A DNA stretch of 64,000 bases from Mariniflexile maritimum (GTDB lineage Bacteria; Bacteroidota; Bacteroidia; Flavobacteriales; Flavobacteriaceae): the NCBI RefSeq assembly GCF_009746565.1, contig NZ_WRPN01000002.1, positions 1 through 64,000 on the forward strand. The letters are read 5' to 3'. The notes beneath the pieces were generated by a model, which worked only from the letters and a program-made list of their open reading frames with translations, had not been told where the DNA came from and made no database searches. Positions 8,771 through 17,160 of the stretch are shown piece after piece. Every line of letters begins with the position of its first letter. The stretch's first letter is position 1. The translations under genes and the position numbers were made by a program.

Positions 8771-10225
8771 TTAAGGTTTTTTAATTAAGGAAAATTTAGT
8801 AACACCTCCAGAAATTCTAGTTTCATATTTGTGACCTTTAAAGGCGGCATAAGTCTGTAGCCATTGACTAGTGATTTTGCTTCTTACGCTATTGTCATTT
8901 GAACTAATATCTAATTTGTTGGCAAGATCTTTAAGATTGTAATATTCTCTGCTAGAGGTGTATTCCTTTTCCATTAATTCAACAAACTTCTTAGAAGTGT
9001 TATTAATTAGGTTTTGTTTTCTGAGAGCGGGGTCATCGTAATTGGTTAATCCAAGTTTTAGGTACATTTGCAAACAGCTCATCATAAATTTGTCAAATGC
9101 TTTATAGTCGTTTTCGTCCCATTCTGTAAACAATAGCTTTTTGAATTCTTGTTGAGGTTTGTTGCTGGAATTGAAATAATTATTTAATAATAGAAGTTGT
9201 TTACGGTCTGAATAACTATCAGAATTTTGAGGTATGGTGTAGTTGGTAGTCATAGCTATTTTTGGACTGTCGGCATTATCAACTATGATTTTTTTCTGAT
9301 GTTTACGTTCGATATTTAATGAATCTGTAATAGTGCTAAATAAGTCTTCAAATTCAAACTCTCTGCCTACATCTTGAATTACAAATAAATCGGTATCAGG
9401 CTCTATGCTTTGATAAACAAATTTGTCTCGCTTTAAGTCTAAATTCTTGCCATTGTACTCAATTACATTTATTAATTCACTAAGAGCTTTGATTATTATG
9501 CCTTTACCGCTACGTCCATGAGGGTCATTGGTAGCTTGAGATAAAACATCGCTTATTATAACAGCTTTAGCAATAGAAGGATTTTTGTATTTATGTAATA
9601 GGTAGCCTATAACAATAATAACATTCAAATAGTGTTCCTTTGAATTGGTTGTTAGTTTTAAGAATTTCTTGAATTGTGATTTTAATTTGCAGCTCCCATC
9701 AAAATGTCTATTAATAATTGCACTTTTAAAAATGTACCGCTTTTGTTTTTTGAATTCTTTATACGGAATTGCATATATTCCTTTTGGATTAACTCTAACA
9801 ACAATATTTTCATAGAAGTAATGTGATATGCTTTTAGTATCTCTATATTTCTCTATCTCAAGTTCAGGTAAGCTGCCAATAAGAGCCTTTTTTGATATTA
9901 AAAACCTTTCTCCATTGACTAAAAACTCACTTGTAAGAACCTCTTTTTTTTGTGAGTTAACATACGTCAAACAGAAATTAAAAACATCTTGTGGACTATA
10001 AAAAACAACAATATTGAAAGTTGTTTTTATAGTAAAGGTTCCACCAAAAAAATTAAGGATAGAGAAGCCATTTGCAATAAGAAACTCTCTTAAAAGTGAA
10101 GGCTCTATTATAGGTCTTCCATTAGTTGGATGTGTTTTCCAAAAAATGTTTCCTTTAAATTTCTTATTTTTAGCTTGAACTTTTGATAAAATGCTTTGAG
10201 GGCTATGCTTTGATTTTTTTACCAT
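8771..10225 (-). CDS. Primase/SF3-type helicase of the island
   Basis: 484-aa replication protein. The C-terminal half is a superfamily 3-like ATPase: P-loop DPHGRSGKGI (234-243), a Walker B-like segment LFVIQDVGREFEFEDLF, and a motif-C-like KIAMTTNY. The last ~80 residues form a helical domain that could be a winged helix. The N-terminal half (1-200) lacks an obvious TOPRIM or AEP catalytic triad, so primase activity is uncertain. Such proteins start replication of phage satellites, integrative elements and plasmids. It begins 6 bp after the HTH gene and the iteron-like array follows its stop. Confidence 0.7.
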   Translation of the reverse strand: MVKKSKHSPQSILSKVQAKNKKFKGNIFWKTHPTNGRPIIEPSLLREFLIANGFSILNFFGGTFTIKTTFNIVVFYSPQDVFNFCLTYVNSQKKEVLTSEFLVNGERFLISKKALIGSLPELEIEKYRDTKSISHYFYENIVVRVNPKGIYAIPYKEFKKQKRYIFKSAIINRHFDGSCKLKSQFKKFLKLTTNSKEHYLNVIIVIGYLLHKYKNPSIAKAVIISDVLSQATNDPHGRSGKGIIIKALSELINVIEYNGKNLDLKRDKFVYQSIEPDTDLFVIQDVGREFEFEDLFSTITDSLNIERKHQKKIIVDNADSPKIAMTTNYTIPQNSDSYSDRKQLLLLNNYFNSSNKPQQEFKKLLFTEWDENDYKAFDKFMMSCLQMYLKLGLTNYDDPALRKQNLINNTSKKFVELMEKEYTSSREYYNLKDLANKLDISSNDNSVRSKITSQWLQTYAAFKGHKYETRISGGVTKFSLIKKP

Positions 10226-10231
10226 AGCCCT

Positions 10232-10525
10232 TTATTTTTTTAGTTCAATAATTTGTTGCTCTATTTGTGAGCGTTTGTAGTAAACTCGTCCACCAATCTG
10301 AAATGCTGTTAATATTCCTTTGCGAGTCCAATTATGTATTGTACTCAAATCGACATTAAGCATTTTTGCCAATTCTTGGCGTTGAAGATAGGTGGTGGGT
10401 TCTTTAGGTTGAAATTCTTTTTTTAACTCGCTAAGTAAAGAGATTGTTACTCCTTTAATTACATCTTGAGTAATTTCTTTTTTTAATTGGTCTGGTGTTG
10501 AGCCAATGAATTGAATTTGTTCCAT
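10232..10525 (-). CDS. Excisionase-type helix-turn-helix protein
   Basis: 97 aa. The C-terminal 50 residues form a MerR-like winged HTH of the HTH_17/excisionase family: LQRQELAKMLNVDLSTIHNW, then RKGILTAFQIGGRVYYKRSQIEQ. In integrative elements such proteins act as excisionase (Xis) or as regulators of the downstream replication gene. The gene is 6 bp upstream of the helicase gene, so the two form an operon. Confidence 0.8.
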   Translation of the reverse strand: MEQIQFIGSTPDQLKKEITQDVIKGVTISLLSELKKEFQPKEPTTYLQRQELAKMLNVDLSTIHNWTRKGILTAFQIGGRVYYKRSQIEQQIIELKK

Positions 10526-10623
10526 GCTTGCAACGTTTTAAATGTTATGCTGCAAATCACGGATTCATTTATGCTGTCAAAAAAGGGGTAAAAAGTGTGT
10601 TTTATGTGTTTTTTAAATCGTAT

Positions 10624-11322
10624 TCAATTTAATTCTTTTTTTATCTCTTTAAATTTAGAGAAATGGTCATTTAACATTGGTAGGTGAGTGTTTTCGTAAG
10701 CATGTTTTTTATCAACATTTTTAATTTTAACATCATAACTTTTTTTAATGAAGGCTTTGTATTCTTCTGTAGTTAAAAAACGTTGCTTTTTGTAAATTGG
10801 GTCGTTGTATAAATTACTATTAAAAAAGTGCCATATATTCATAAAACGTGTTGCCGTTCCATGTGATTTTCCAAGAGCATAATTTTCAACTAAATACTTA
10901 AATAATTCAAACCCATTGCTGCTAAAGTGATTAGGGTTGTAATCAGAATGTTTGATGTTTTGACCATCCGTATTAGTATTTGTGCTTTTAGGGTTCAAGT
11001 AGATGTCGTTTAATTCTTTCTCAAAGACATTCCTAAGGCCAATAAGAGGGGTAATTTGTCTTTCTGCAAGTTCAGTTATTTGAAAATTGTTTTTTGCATC
11101 ATGTAAAGCCTCGATAATTTCATTTATAAGGTTTTGTATAAAGTCTATTTTATCTTTGAAATCGGTATGCAGACTTAATTCCTGATTGAACCTTTGGGAT
11201 AAAGAGTTATATAGGCCACTAAAGTATTTTGTGAAGTTTTTATTTTCTTTAACTTTCATTTTAGCCCAAGTTTTAGATAGCTGTTTTTCACTTTTTGAAA
11301 GTTTTTTGTCTTCTTTCTTCAT
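10624..11322 (-). CDS. Island protein of unknown function, co-transcribed with the integrase
   Basis: 232 aa, not recognised. The N-terminus is very basic and helical (KKEDKKLSKSEKQLSK), followed by a predicted helical bundle. A second half (about 125-225) has a conserved-looking EYKAFIKKSYDVKIKNVDKKHAYENTH region. There is no signal peptide or membrane segment. Its ATG lies 19 bp after the integrase stop on the same strand, which suggests joint expression and perhaps a DNA-binding accessory role (inference). Confidence 0.55.
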   Translation of the reverse strand: MKKEDKKLSKSEKQLSKTWAKMKVKENKNFTKYFSGLYNSLSQRFNQELSLHTDFKDKIDFIQNLINEIIEALHDAKNNFQITELAERQITPLIGLRNVFEKELNDIYLNPKSTNTNTDGQNIKHSDYNPNHFSSNGFELFKYLVENYALGKSHGTATRFMNIWHFFNSNLYNDPIYKKQRFLTTEEYKAFIKKSYDVKIKNVDKKHAYENTHLPMLNDHFSKFKEIKKELN

Positions 11323-11341
11323 TTAGTTGATTCTTTATTTA

Positions 11342-12595
11342 TTAGTTGAAATGGTCAAAGGCTTGCTTAGCTTTTTCATAATCAGGTAGTACAATGTAGT
11401 TGAGGAATTCTTTTTCAGTACCATGCCCAGTAATGTATATTAGATAGGGTGTAGGTATTTTTCCATAGTTATTTGTAGCAAAAGTCCTTCTCCCAATATG
11501 ACTGCTAACAAGTTCCCATTTAGGGAAATTTCCTGAAATATCTCTAAAATCATATTTAGTAGGTTTTTTCCCTTCTTCAGCTATACTTATTCTCTTTTTG
11601 CCCTCACACATTGTATTAATTTTAGCCTCTTTACAGACCTCCTTAATATAGTCGTTATATTTTTGGTCAGAAATTGGTTTAGGGAAATTGTTTTTAAGGG
11701 ATTTCAATAACGTTTTTAATTCCTTTGAAACAGGAACATACATAGATTTGCCTGTTTTTATTTGGTCAAACTTGATAAACGTTTTTTTGTTCTCATCTGT
11801 AATTATCATTTCCTTTTTAAACCGCATAAAATCACTAATCCTCTGTCCCGTATATATGCTTATCAGAAGCCAATTTCTTGCGTTTTCTAAATAGCTGTGT
11901 TTTAACTCAACATTTTTTATTTTTTCAATCTCTTCTAATGTTAAGTATGTTTTTGGTGATTTTTCAGTTTTAATTTTCAAATCATTTAAGCTATCACTTA
12001 TTTCAATACCTTTTTTGTTAGCATATCGACAAATGGTTTTAATGCGTTCTAACTCCTTGTTTTGAGTATTTACCGCATAGCTATACTTGTTAGAAAATTT
12101 AATGTAGTTAGTTTTAAAATCTTCATCAATGTCTTTTACCCTTAAGATTGTGTTGTATTCATTTTGAATCCTAATAATTTTATTTTTTGTTGTTGTGATG
12201 CGTTTTATTTGGCTTTCCTTGATTTCGTTATTGGTTTTTTTACTCTCAATGTAATATTCAATAAAATCAACCAAATAAATAGGTAGTTCAGTTTTCTTAG
12301 AGTTATTGTAGAAATCATTTACTATGTCTTTAAGCCACGCTTTTTGGTTTGGATTTGGGTTTTCTTGTTCAAACCGTTCAAGAATATAGTCTTCTAACGG
12401 AGCTAATTTTTTATTTACGCTTGCTATTTCATTTTTTTCATCGCCAGTTAAACCTTTCTTTTTTTTCCATGCTCCTTTTGAAATATGGATTTGGGTATTT
12501 GACTCAAATTGCTCTCTATTAGATTTTAGCTGCAAACGTACTTTCAATGCTGCTTTTTCCTTTGTAGAACGATATAGAAAATAAACTCTTGCCAT
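11342..12595 (-). CDS. Tyrosine recombinase/integrase of the island
   Basis: 417 aa phage-type integrase. An arm-binding N-terminal domain (1-100) precedes a SAM-like core-binding domain (about 105-205) and the catalytic domain. Visible catalytic residues are Arg252 (TGQRISD), His366 and Arg369 (SHIGRR), the GH box at 390-391 and Tyr400 (FLNYIV). All are intact, so the enzyme may be active. It is the gene nearest the right junction, with three TGTACG direct repeats just upstream of its start. Confidence 0.92.
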   Translation of the reverse strand: MARVYFLYRSTKEKAALKVRLQLKSNREQFESNTQIHISKGAWKKKKGLTGDEKNEIASVNKKLAPLEDYILERFEQENPNPNQKAWLKDIVNDFYNNSKKTELPIYLVDFIEYYIESKKTNNEIKESQIKRITTTKNKIIRIQNEYNTILRVKDIDEDFKTNYIKFSNKYSYAVNTQNKELERIKTICRYANKKGIEISDSLNDLKIKTEKSPKTYLTLEEIEKIKNVELKHSYLENARNWLLISIYTGQRISDFMRFKKEMIITDENKKTFIKFDQIKTGKSMYVPVSKELKTLLKSLKNNFPKPISDQKYNDYIKEVCKEAKINTMCEGKKRISIAEEGKKPTKYDFRDISGNFPKWELVSSHIGRRTFATNNYGKIPTPYLIYITGHGTEKEFLNYIVLPDYEKAKQAFDHFN

Positions 12596-12618
12596 AATTA
12601 GATTGTTGTTACAATTTC

Positions 12619-12662
12619 TGTACGCTAATTTATGATAATTGTACGTTAATTGTACGTAAAAT
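12619..12662. repeat. Three TGTACG direct repeats upstream of the integrase
   Basis: TGTACGCTAATT (12619-12630), TGTACGTTAATT (12640-12651) and TGTACGTAAAAT (12651-12662). Their position between the integrase start and the putative junction suits arm-type integrase binding sites or operators controlling integrase expression. Confidence 0.55.
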
Positions 12663-12776
12663 TTCTTTTTATTTCAATTGCTTTAAATCTATTTCTATTT
12701 TGAAACCTATATATAGTCTGTTATTTAGGGGGTTTTCATTAATTTTTGGTAGAATGAAATTTAATTAAAATATATA

Positions 12777-12801
12777 TTTGTGCTGTCCCCGCCCGCACAA
12801 A
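12777..12801. other. Candidate attachment site at the island's right junction
   Basis: TTTGTGC and GCACAAA form a perfect 7-bp inverted repeat around a GC-rich TGTCCCCGCCC, an abrupt change from AT-rich surroundings, and a strong terminator follows immediately. This looks like the 3' end of a small stable RNA gene (tRNA-like acceptor end plus terminator), the usual target of tyrosine integrases. The sequence to its left does not continue as a tRNA T-arm, as expected if only the crossover segment remains. No second copy is visible, so this is a hypothesis. Confidence 0.35.
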
Positions 12802-12830
12802 AACCGAAGAGCAATCTTCGGTTTTTTTTT
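12802..12830 (+). terminator. Strong rho-independent terminator at the island edge
   Basis: AACCGAAGA (12802-12810) pairs perfectly with TCTTCGGTT (12815-12823) around GCAA and is followed by a run of T. No gene precedes it on the plus strand within the island, which suggests that it belongs to the gene whose 3' end served as the insertion target. Confidence 0.75.
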
Positions 12831-12857
12831 GTTTAAAATTGGCCTTTAAAAAAAGTC

Positions 12858-12903
12858 AGGTACAACATAGGTACAACATTTTGCTATTCTAACGCTAATT
12901 TAT
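12858..12903. repeat. Tandem AGGTACAACAT pair plus an integrase-region repeat outside the junction
   Basis: AGGTACAACAT occurs twice head to tail (12858-12868 and 12869-12879). ACGCTAATTTAT at 12892-12903 is an exact copy of 12622-12633 upstream of the integrase. Repeats of this kind on both sides of the candidate junction suggest arm sites, or the relic end of a second element at the same target. Confidence 0.45.
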
Positions 12904-12981
12904 TGACACTACTTTTTACAGACACCACAAACAACGCATGAAATAACCACCCCAAGACCTGGGATATATAGCCGATATATT

Positions 12982-13012
12982 TTTGGTTTTAATAATTATT
13001 TATATATATTTG
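12982..13012 (+). promoter_or_regulatory. Consensus Bacteroidota promoter for the hexuronate operon
   Basis: TTTG (12982-12985), 19 bp, TATATTTG (13005-13012): an exact match to the -33 TTTG / -7 TAnnTTTG housekeeping promoter. Transcription would start near 13019, inside the operator that follows, giving a leader of about 300 nt before kduD. Confidence 0.65.
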
Positions 13013-13026
13013 TGTAATCGATTGCA
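13013..13026. promoter_or_regulatory. LacI/GalR-family operator palindrome
   Basis: TGTAATCGATTGCA fits the LacI/GalR consensus TGNAANCGNTTNCA at every fixed position, with the central CG and near-perfect dyad symmetry. It directly abuts the -7 box and covers the predicted start of transcription, an ideal place for repression. The cognate regulator is not in this window. Confidence 0.65.
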
Positions 13027-13321
13027 TTTCTGTAATTTTTGCTGGAGAAACCGTGGTAGTAAATAATTGAAAATATACAAGATTTGCATATTGAAGCATT
13101 GGCAGCCCTGTCTTTTTTCGTTACCTAAAAAAGAAGGTGAAATGGTCTTTTAACGTAATTACATTCGGAAATAAATGGTTCTGTTTCGTTGTTGGTATGA
13201 AAAGTATATAAATACGGCACCAAAAGTACTTAATCGGTGTGTTTAAGATGTATAAATAATAAGTTTGCATATATTGAAAAAAAATAAAAATCACATACAA
13301 ATAACTTCTTAAAAATTAATT
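13027..13321 (+). other. Long leader of the hexuronate operon
   Basis: About 295 bases without a gene between the operator and kduD. A second TAAGTTTG -7-like box lies at 13260-13267 without a clear -33 partner and may be an internal promoter. I see no known riboswitch and no convincing terminator hairpin. Confidence 0.4.
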
Positions 13322-14113
13322 ATGTCTATTAACTTATTCGATTTAACAGGTAAGGTTGCATTAGTAACAGGAGCGGTTCATGGACTGGGAATGTCCATGG
13401 CAAAAGGCTTAGGCAATGCAGGTGCCACCATTGTTGTAAATAATAATACCGCAGAGGCATTGGAAGAAGCGGTTGCTGAATACAAAGCATCTGGCTTAAA
13501 TGCTTTTGGCTACGTGTTTGATGTTACCGATGAAAAAGCGGTAGCCGCATCCATAGCAAAAATAGAAGCTGAAGTGGGGCCCATAGATATTTTGGTAAAC
13601 AACGCCGGCATAATAAAAAGAACCCCCATTGTTGATATGGAAGTAGCCGATTTTGAATTGGTCATTAAAATCGATTTGGTTGGGCCTTTCATAGTGTCGA
13701 AACATGTCGCAAAAAGCATGATTAAACGCGGCGGCGGAAAAATAATAAACATTTGCTCGATGATGAGCGAATTAGGAAGGGATTCCGTAAGCGCGTATGC
13801 AGCGGCAAAAGGCGGACTTAAAATGTTAACCCGCAGTATGGCTACCGAATGGGCAAAATTCAACATTCAAACCAACGGTATAGGTCCCGGCTATTTTGCA
13901 ACTAGCCAAACAGCACCTATTCGGGTGGATGGCCATCCGTTTAACGAATTTATTATAAGCAGAACACCGGCAGGACGTTGGGGCAACCCAGACGATTTGC
14001 AAGGAGCAGCCATCTTTTTAAGCTCAAAAGCCAGCGATTTTGTAAATGGCCATATAGTGTATGTGGATGGCGGTATTTTGGCAACCATTGGCAAACCTTC
14101 AAACGAAAATTAA
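13322..14113 (+). CDS. kduD: SDR dehydrogenase, probable 2-dehydro-3-deoxy-D-gluconate 5-dehydrogenase
   Basis: 263-aa classical short-chain dehydrogenase. The nucleotide-binding TGAVHGLG is near residue 17, NNAG near 92, the catalytic Ser in ICSMMSE, and the YAAAK catalytic pair near 158-162. KduD reduces 5-keto-4-deoxyuronate-derived diketo sugar to KDG during pectin or alginate-type uronate breakdown. Closely related enzymes act as gluconate 5-dehydrogenases, so the exact substrate rests on the uxaC/exuT context. It is the first gene of the operon, 17 bp before uxaC. Confidence 0.75.
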   Translation: MSINLFDLTGKVALVTGAVHGLGMSMAKGLGNAGATIVVNNNTAEALEEAVAEYKASGLNAFGYVFDVTDEKAVAASIAKIEAEVGPIDILVNNAGIIKRTPIVDMEVADFELVIKIDLVGPFIVSKHVAKSMIKRGGGKIINICSMMSELGRDSVSAYAAAKGGLKMLTRSMATEWAKFNIQTNGIGPGYFATSQTAPIRVDGHPFNEFIISRTPAGRWGNPDDLQGAAIFLSSKASDFVNGHIVYVDGGILATIGKPSNEN

Positions 14114-14130
14114 TATTTCACACTAATAAA

Positions 14131-15531
14131 ATGAGCACAAAATTTATTCACGACAACTTTTTACTAGAGAATAAATACGCTGAGGAATTGTACCATACCT
14201 ATTCTAAACATCAGCCAATTATCGATTACCACAACCATTTACCGCCACAGCAAATTGCTGAAGACAAAACATTCGGCAATATTACCAATGTTTGGATAAA
14301 TGGCGACCATTACAAGTGGCGCGCCATGCGCACTTTAGGAATCGATGAAGAATTTGTTACCGGAAAAGCTTCCGATAAGGACAAATTTTTAAACTGGGCA
14401 AAAACAGTGCCTTACACCATGCGCAACCCGCTGTACCACTGGACACACCTAGAATTGGCACGTTATTTTGATATTTACGATTTGCTAAATGAAAAATCGG
14501 CTGAGAAAGTTTGGGAAATCACCCAGGAAAAATTAAATTCCAGCGAGTATAGCTGTCGGGGTTTGCTTAAAAAAGTGAATGCGGAATTGGTTTGTACCAC
14601 CGAAGACCCCATTGATACTTTACAATACCACCAACAACTCGCCAAAAGCGATTTTAACGTGAAGGTAAGTACCGCTTTTAGGCCCGATAAAGCCATCTTA
14701 ATTTCCAATGATGGCTATAATGATTATATCGACACTCTAGGAAACGTAGCAGGAGTAAGCATCAATTCATTTGCCGATTTATGTGATGCCTTGAGAAAAC
14801 GCATTGTGTTTTTTAACGAAAACGGCTGCAAACTTTGCGACCATGGCCTAGACCAAATATATTTTGAGCAATACACCGAAAATGAGGTCAATACCATCTT
14901 CAAAAAGAAACGCGAAAACAAAGCCATTAGCAACGAGGAAGCTTTAAAATTCCAAAGTGCTGTATTGGTGTTTTTATGTGAAACCTACCACGAGTTTGGA
15001 TGGGTGCAACAATTCCATTTAGGAGCCTTAAGAAACAACAATGCCCGTATGCACCGTATTTTAGGCCCCGATACCGGTTGGGATTCCATTGGCGATTACC
15101 CGCAAGCACAAAAACTATCTGCTTTTTTAAATGCGCTGGATAGCAAGGATACATTAACCAAAACCATTATTTACAACTTAAATCCTGCCGACAATGAAGT
15201 GATGGCTACCATGATTGGTAACTTTAACGACGGAAGCGTAAAAGGAAAAGTACAATTTGGCTCTGGTTGGTGGTTTTTAGACCAAAAGGATGGCATGACC
15301 AAGCAATTGAACGCACTTTCAAACATGGGTTTAATTAGTTGTTTTGTTGGGATGTTAACCGATTCGAGAAGCTTTTTATCATTTCCAAGACACGAGTATT
15401 TCCGACGTATTTTATGCAATCTTTTAGGAGATGAAATAAAAAGAGGTGAGCTGCCAAACGACATGGAATGGATAGGCAACATGGTAGCCGATATAAGTTA
15501 TAACAACGCCAAAAACTATTTTAAATTTTGA
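14131..15531 (+). CDS. uxaC: Glucuronate/galacturonate isomerase
   Basis: 466-aa UxaC, a metal-dependent hydrolase-fold isomerase converting D-glucuronate to D-fructuronate and D-galacturonate to D-tagaturonate. The metal-binding DYHNHLPP lies near residue 31, and family blocks NPLYHWTHLEL and WVQQFHLGALRNNN are present. I chose ATG 14131, which gives the family's normal N-terminus (MSTKFIHDNFLLEN); the open frame runs further upstream only inside kduD. Cytoplasmic. Confidence 0.93.
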   Translation: MSTKFIHDNFLLENKYAEELYHTYSKHQPIIDYHNHLPPQQIAEDKTFGNITNVWINGDHYKWRAMRTLGIDEEFVTGKASDKDKFLNWAKTVPYTMRNPLYHWTHLELARYFDIYDLLNEKSAEKVWEITQEKLNSSEYSCRGLLKKVNAELVCTTEDPIDTLQYHQQLAKSDFNVKVSTAFRPDKAILISNDGYNDYIDTLGNVAGVSINSFADLCDALRKRIVFFNENGCKLCDHGLDQIYFEQYTENEVNTIFKKKRENKAISNEEALKFQSAVLVFLCETYHEFGWVQQFHLGALRNNNARMHRILGPDTGWDSIGDYPQAQKLSAFLNALDSKDTLTKTIIYNLNPADNEVMATMIGNFNDGSVKGKVQFGSGWWFLDQKDGMTKQLNALSNMGLISCFVGMLTDSRSFLSFPRHEYFRRILCNLLGDEIKRGELPNDMEWIGNMVADISYNNAKNYFKF

Positions 15532-15593
15532 AACAATCCATTAATGGGTTAGCTTTGGGAGAAATCAAGTAAACACGCATAAACCAAATAAAT

Positions 15594-17042
15594 ATGAATA
15601 AAAATACAGCAACAAAACCAACAAAGTACAGATGGTACATTTGTGGACTTTTATTTATGGCCACCACCATAAATTACCTAGACAGGCAAGTGCTTTCTTT
15701 AACATGGAAAGATTTTATAGCTCCAGAATTTCATTGGACAAACAATGATTATGGAAACATAACAGCCTTGTTCTCAATTTTTTATGCTGTTTCTTTATTA
15801 TTTGCAGGTCGTTTTGTAGATATTATGGATACTAAAAAAGGGTTTCTTTGGGCCATCGGTGTTTGGTCTGTTGGGGCTTGTTTGCATGCATTTGCTGGTA
15901 TTGCAACTGCGGGCTATATCACCGGAGAGTGGTTTTTAGGTTTTGAAGGTTCAAAAGATATCATCAGCACCATTAACGATACAGGTTTAGTAATTTCTAT
16001 AAGCGTTACGCTATTTATTTTTGCCCGTTTTGTGTTGGCTTTAGGTGAAGCCGGAAATTTTCCAGCGGCAATCAAAGCTACTGCAGAATATTTCCCAAAA
16101 AAAGACCGTGCTTTTTCTACAAGTATCTTTAATGCAGGCGCAACGGTTGGCGCCTTAGCTGCACCCATTTCAATTCCCTTTATTGCGAAAGCTTATGGGT
16201 GGGAAATGGCCTTTATCATTATAGGGGCCTTGGGTTTTGTATGGATGGGTTTTTGGATTTTTATGTATGAAAAACCAGAAAAACATTCAAAAGTAAATGC
16301 AGCAGAACTAGAATACATTCAGCAAGATATAATAGCAGATAGTAAAATTGAAGGCTATGTGCCAGAAACCACGAAAAAAGTTACTTTAATGGACTGCTTT
16401 AAGTACAAACAAACCTGGGCTTTTGCATTTGGTAAATTTATGACCGATGGCGTTTGGTGGTTTTTCTTATTCTGGACCCCCGCCTATTTAAGCTCGGTTT
16501 ACGGCATGGATTCTACCGAAGCAGCGTTCCCATTATTTGTATTGTACATGATTACGCTACTCTCAATTATTGGCGGATGGTTGCCAACTTATTTTGTAGA
16601 TAATAAAGGCATGAACCCCTATGAAGGCAGAATGAGAGCCATGTTAATTTTTGCGTTTTTCCCATTGTTGGCCTTAATCGCGCAGCCTTTAGGCCATTAC
16701 ACCTATTGGATTCCTGTAATCATTATTGGAATTGCTGGCGCGGCTCATCAAGCGTGGTCTGCAAATATTTTTACAACAGTGGGCGATATGTTTCCTAAAA
16801 AGGCAATTGCCACCGTTACGGGTATTGGAGGTTTGGCTGGAGGAGTAGGCTCTACCCTAATCAATAAAGGTTCTGGTGTTCTATTCGATTTTACTGAAAC
16901 TACAAACATGGCCTTTATGGGGTTCAAAGGTATTGAAGCGGGATATTTTATTGTCTTTTCAATATGTGCCGTTTGTTACTTAATAGGTTGGGTGGTTATG
17001 AAAACCTTAGTTCCAAAATATAGACCCATTACAGATTTATAA
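15594..17042 (+). CDS. exuT: MFS hexuronate transporter, ExuT-like
   Basis: 482-aa major facilitator superfamily permease of the anion:cation symporter (ACS) family, with about 12 membrane segments. The family start NYLDRQVLSLTW lies near residue 23 and GEAGNFPAA near 152. It probably imports glucuronate/galacturonate with protons across the inner membrane for UxaC. It is the third gene of the operon, 62 bp after uxaC, with a terminator after it. Other ACS substrates cannot be excluded from sequence alone. Confidence 0.8.
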   Translation: MNKNTATKPTKYRWYICGLLFMATTINYLDRQVLSLTWKDFIAPEFHWTNNDYGNITALFSIFYAVSLLFAGRFVDIMDTKKGFLWAIGVWSVGACLHAFAGIATAGYITGEWFLGFEGSKDIISTINDTGLVISISVTLFIFARFVLALGEAGNFPAAIKATAEYFPKKDRAFSTSIFNAGATVGALAAPISIPFIAKAYGWEMAFIIIGALGFVWMGFWIFMYEKPEKHSKVNAAELEYIQQDIIADSKIEGYVPETTKKVTLMDCFKYKQTWAFAFGKFMTDGVWWFFLFWTPAYLSSVYGMDSTEAAFPLFVLYMITLLSIIGGWLPTYFVDNKGMNPYEGRMRAMLIFAFFPLLALIAQPLGHYTYWIPVIIIGIAGAAHQAWSANIFTTVGDMFPKKAIATVTGIGGLAGGVGSTLINKGSGVLFDFTETTNMAFMGFKGIEAGYFIVFSICAVCYLIGWVVMKTLVPKYRPITDL

Positions 17043-17090
17043 TTTAACGGTGTTCACAATCAAATAAACGAAGTACCTAAAACTTCAAAT

Positions 17091-17129
17091 AAAAAACCCA
17101 TCCTGAACATAAATCAGGATGGGTTTTTT
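17091..17129. terminator. Bidirectional terminator between exuT and the TonB receptor
   Basis: ACCCATCCTGA (17096-17106) pairs perfectly with TCAGGATGGGT (17114-17124), with A-run and T-run flanks. It serves the convergent genes on both sides. Confidence 0.85.
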
Positions 17130-17160
17130 GTGGTTTATGGGGTTATAAATTCATAGAATC

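Noticed and set aside
12777-12830. Complete tRNA or tmRNA gene at the island edge
   Set aside because: No cloverleaf can be built to the left; at most a 3' fragment is present.
12960-12985. CCCAAGACCTGGG and GATATA/TATATC-like symmetry as operators
   Set aside because: The symmetry is imperfect and matches no known consensus, unlike the nearby LacI-type palindrome.
13978-14130. N-terminal extension of UxaC
   Set aside because: The extension lies inside the 3' end of kduD in another frame and is absent from the family; ATG 14131 gives the normal start.
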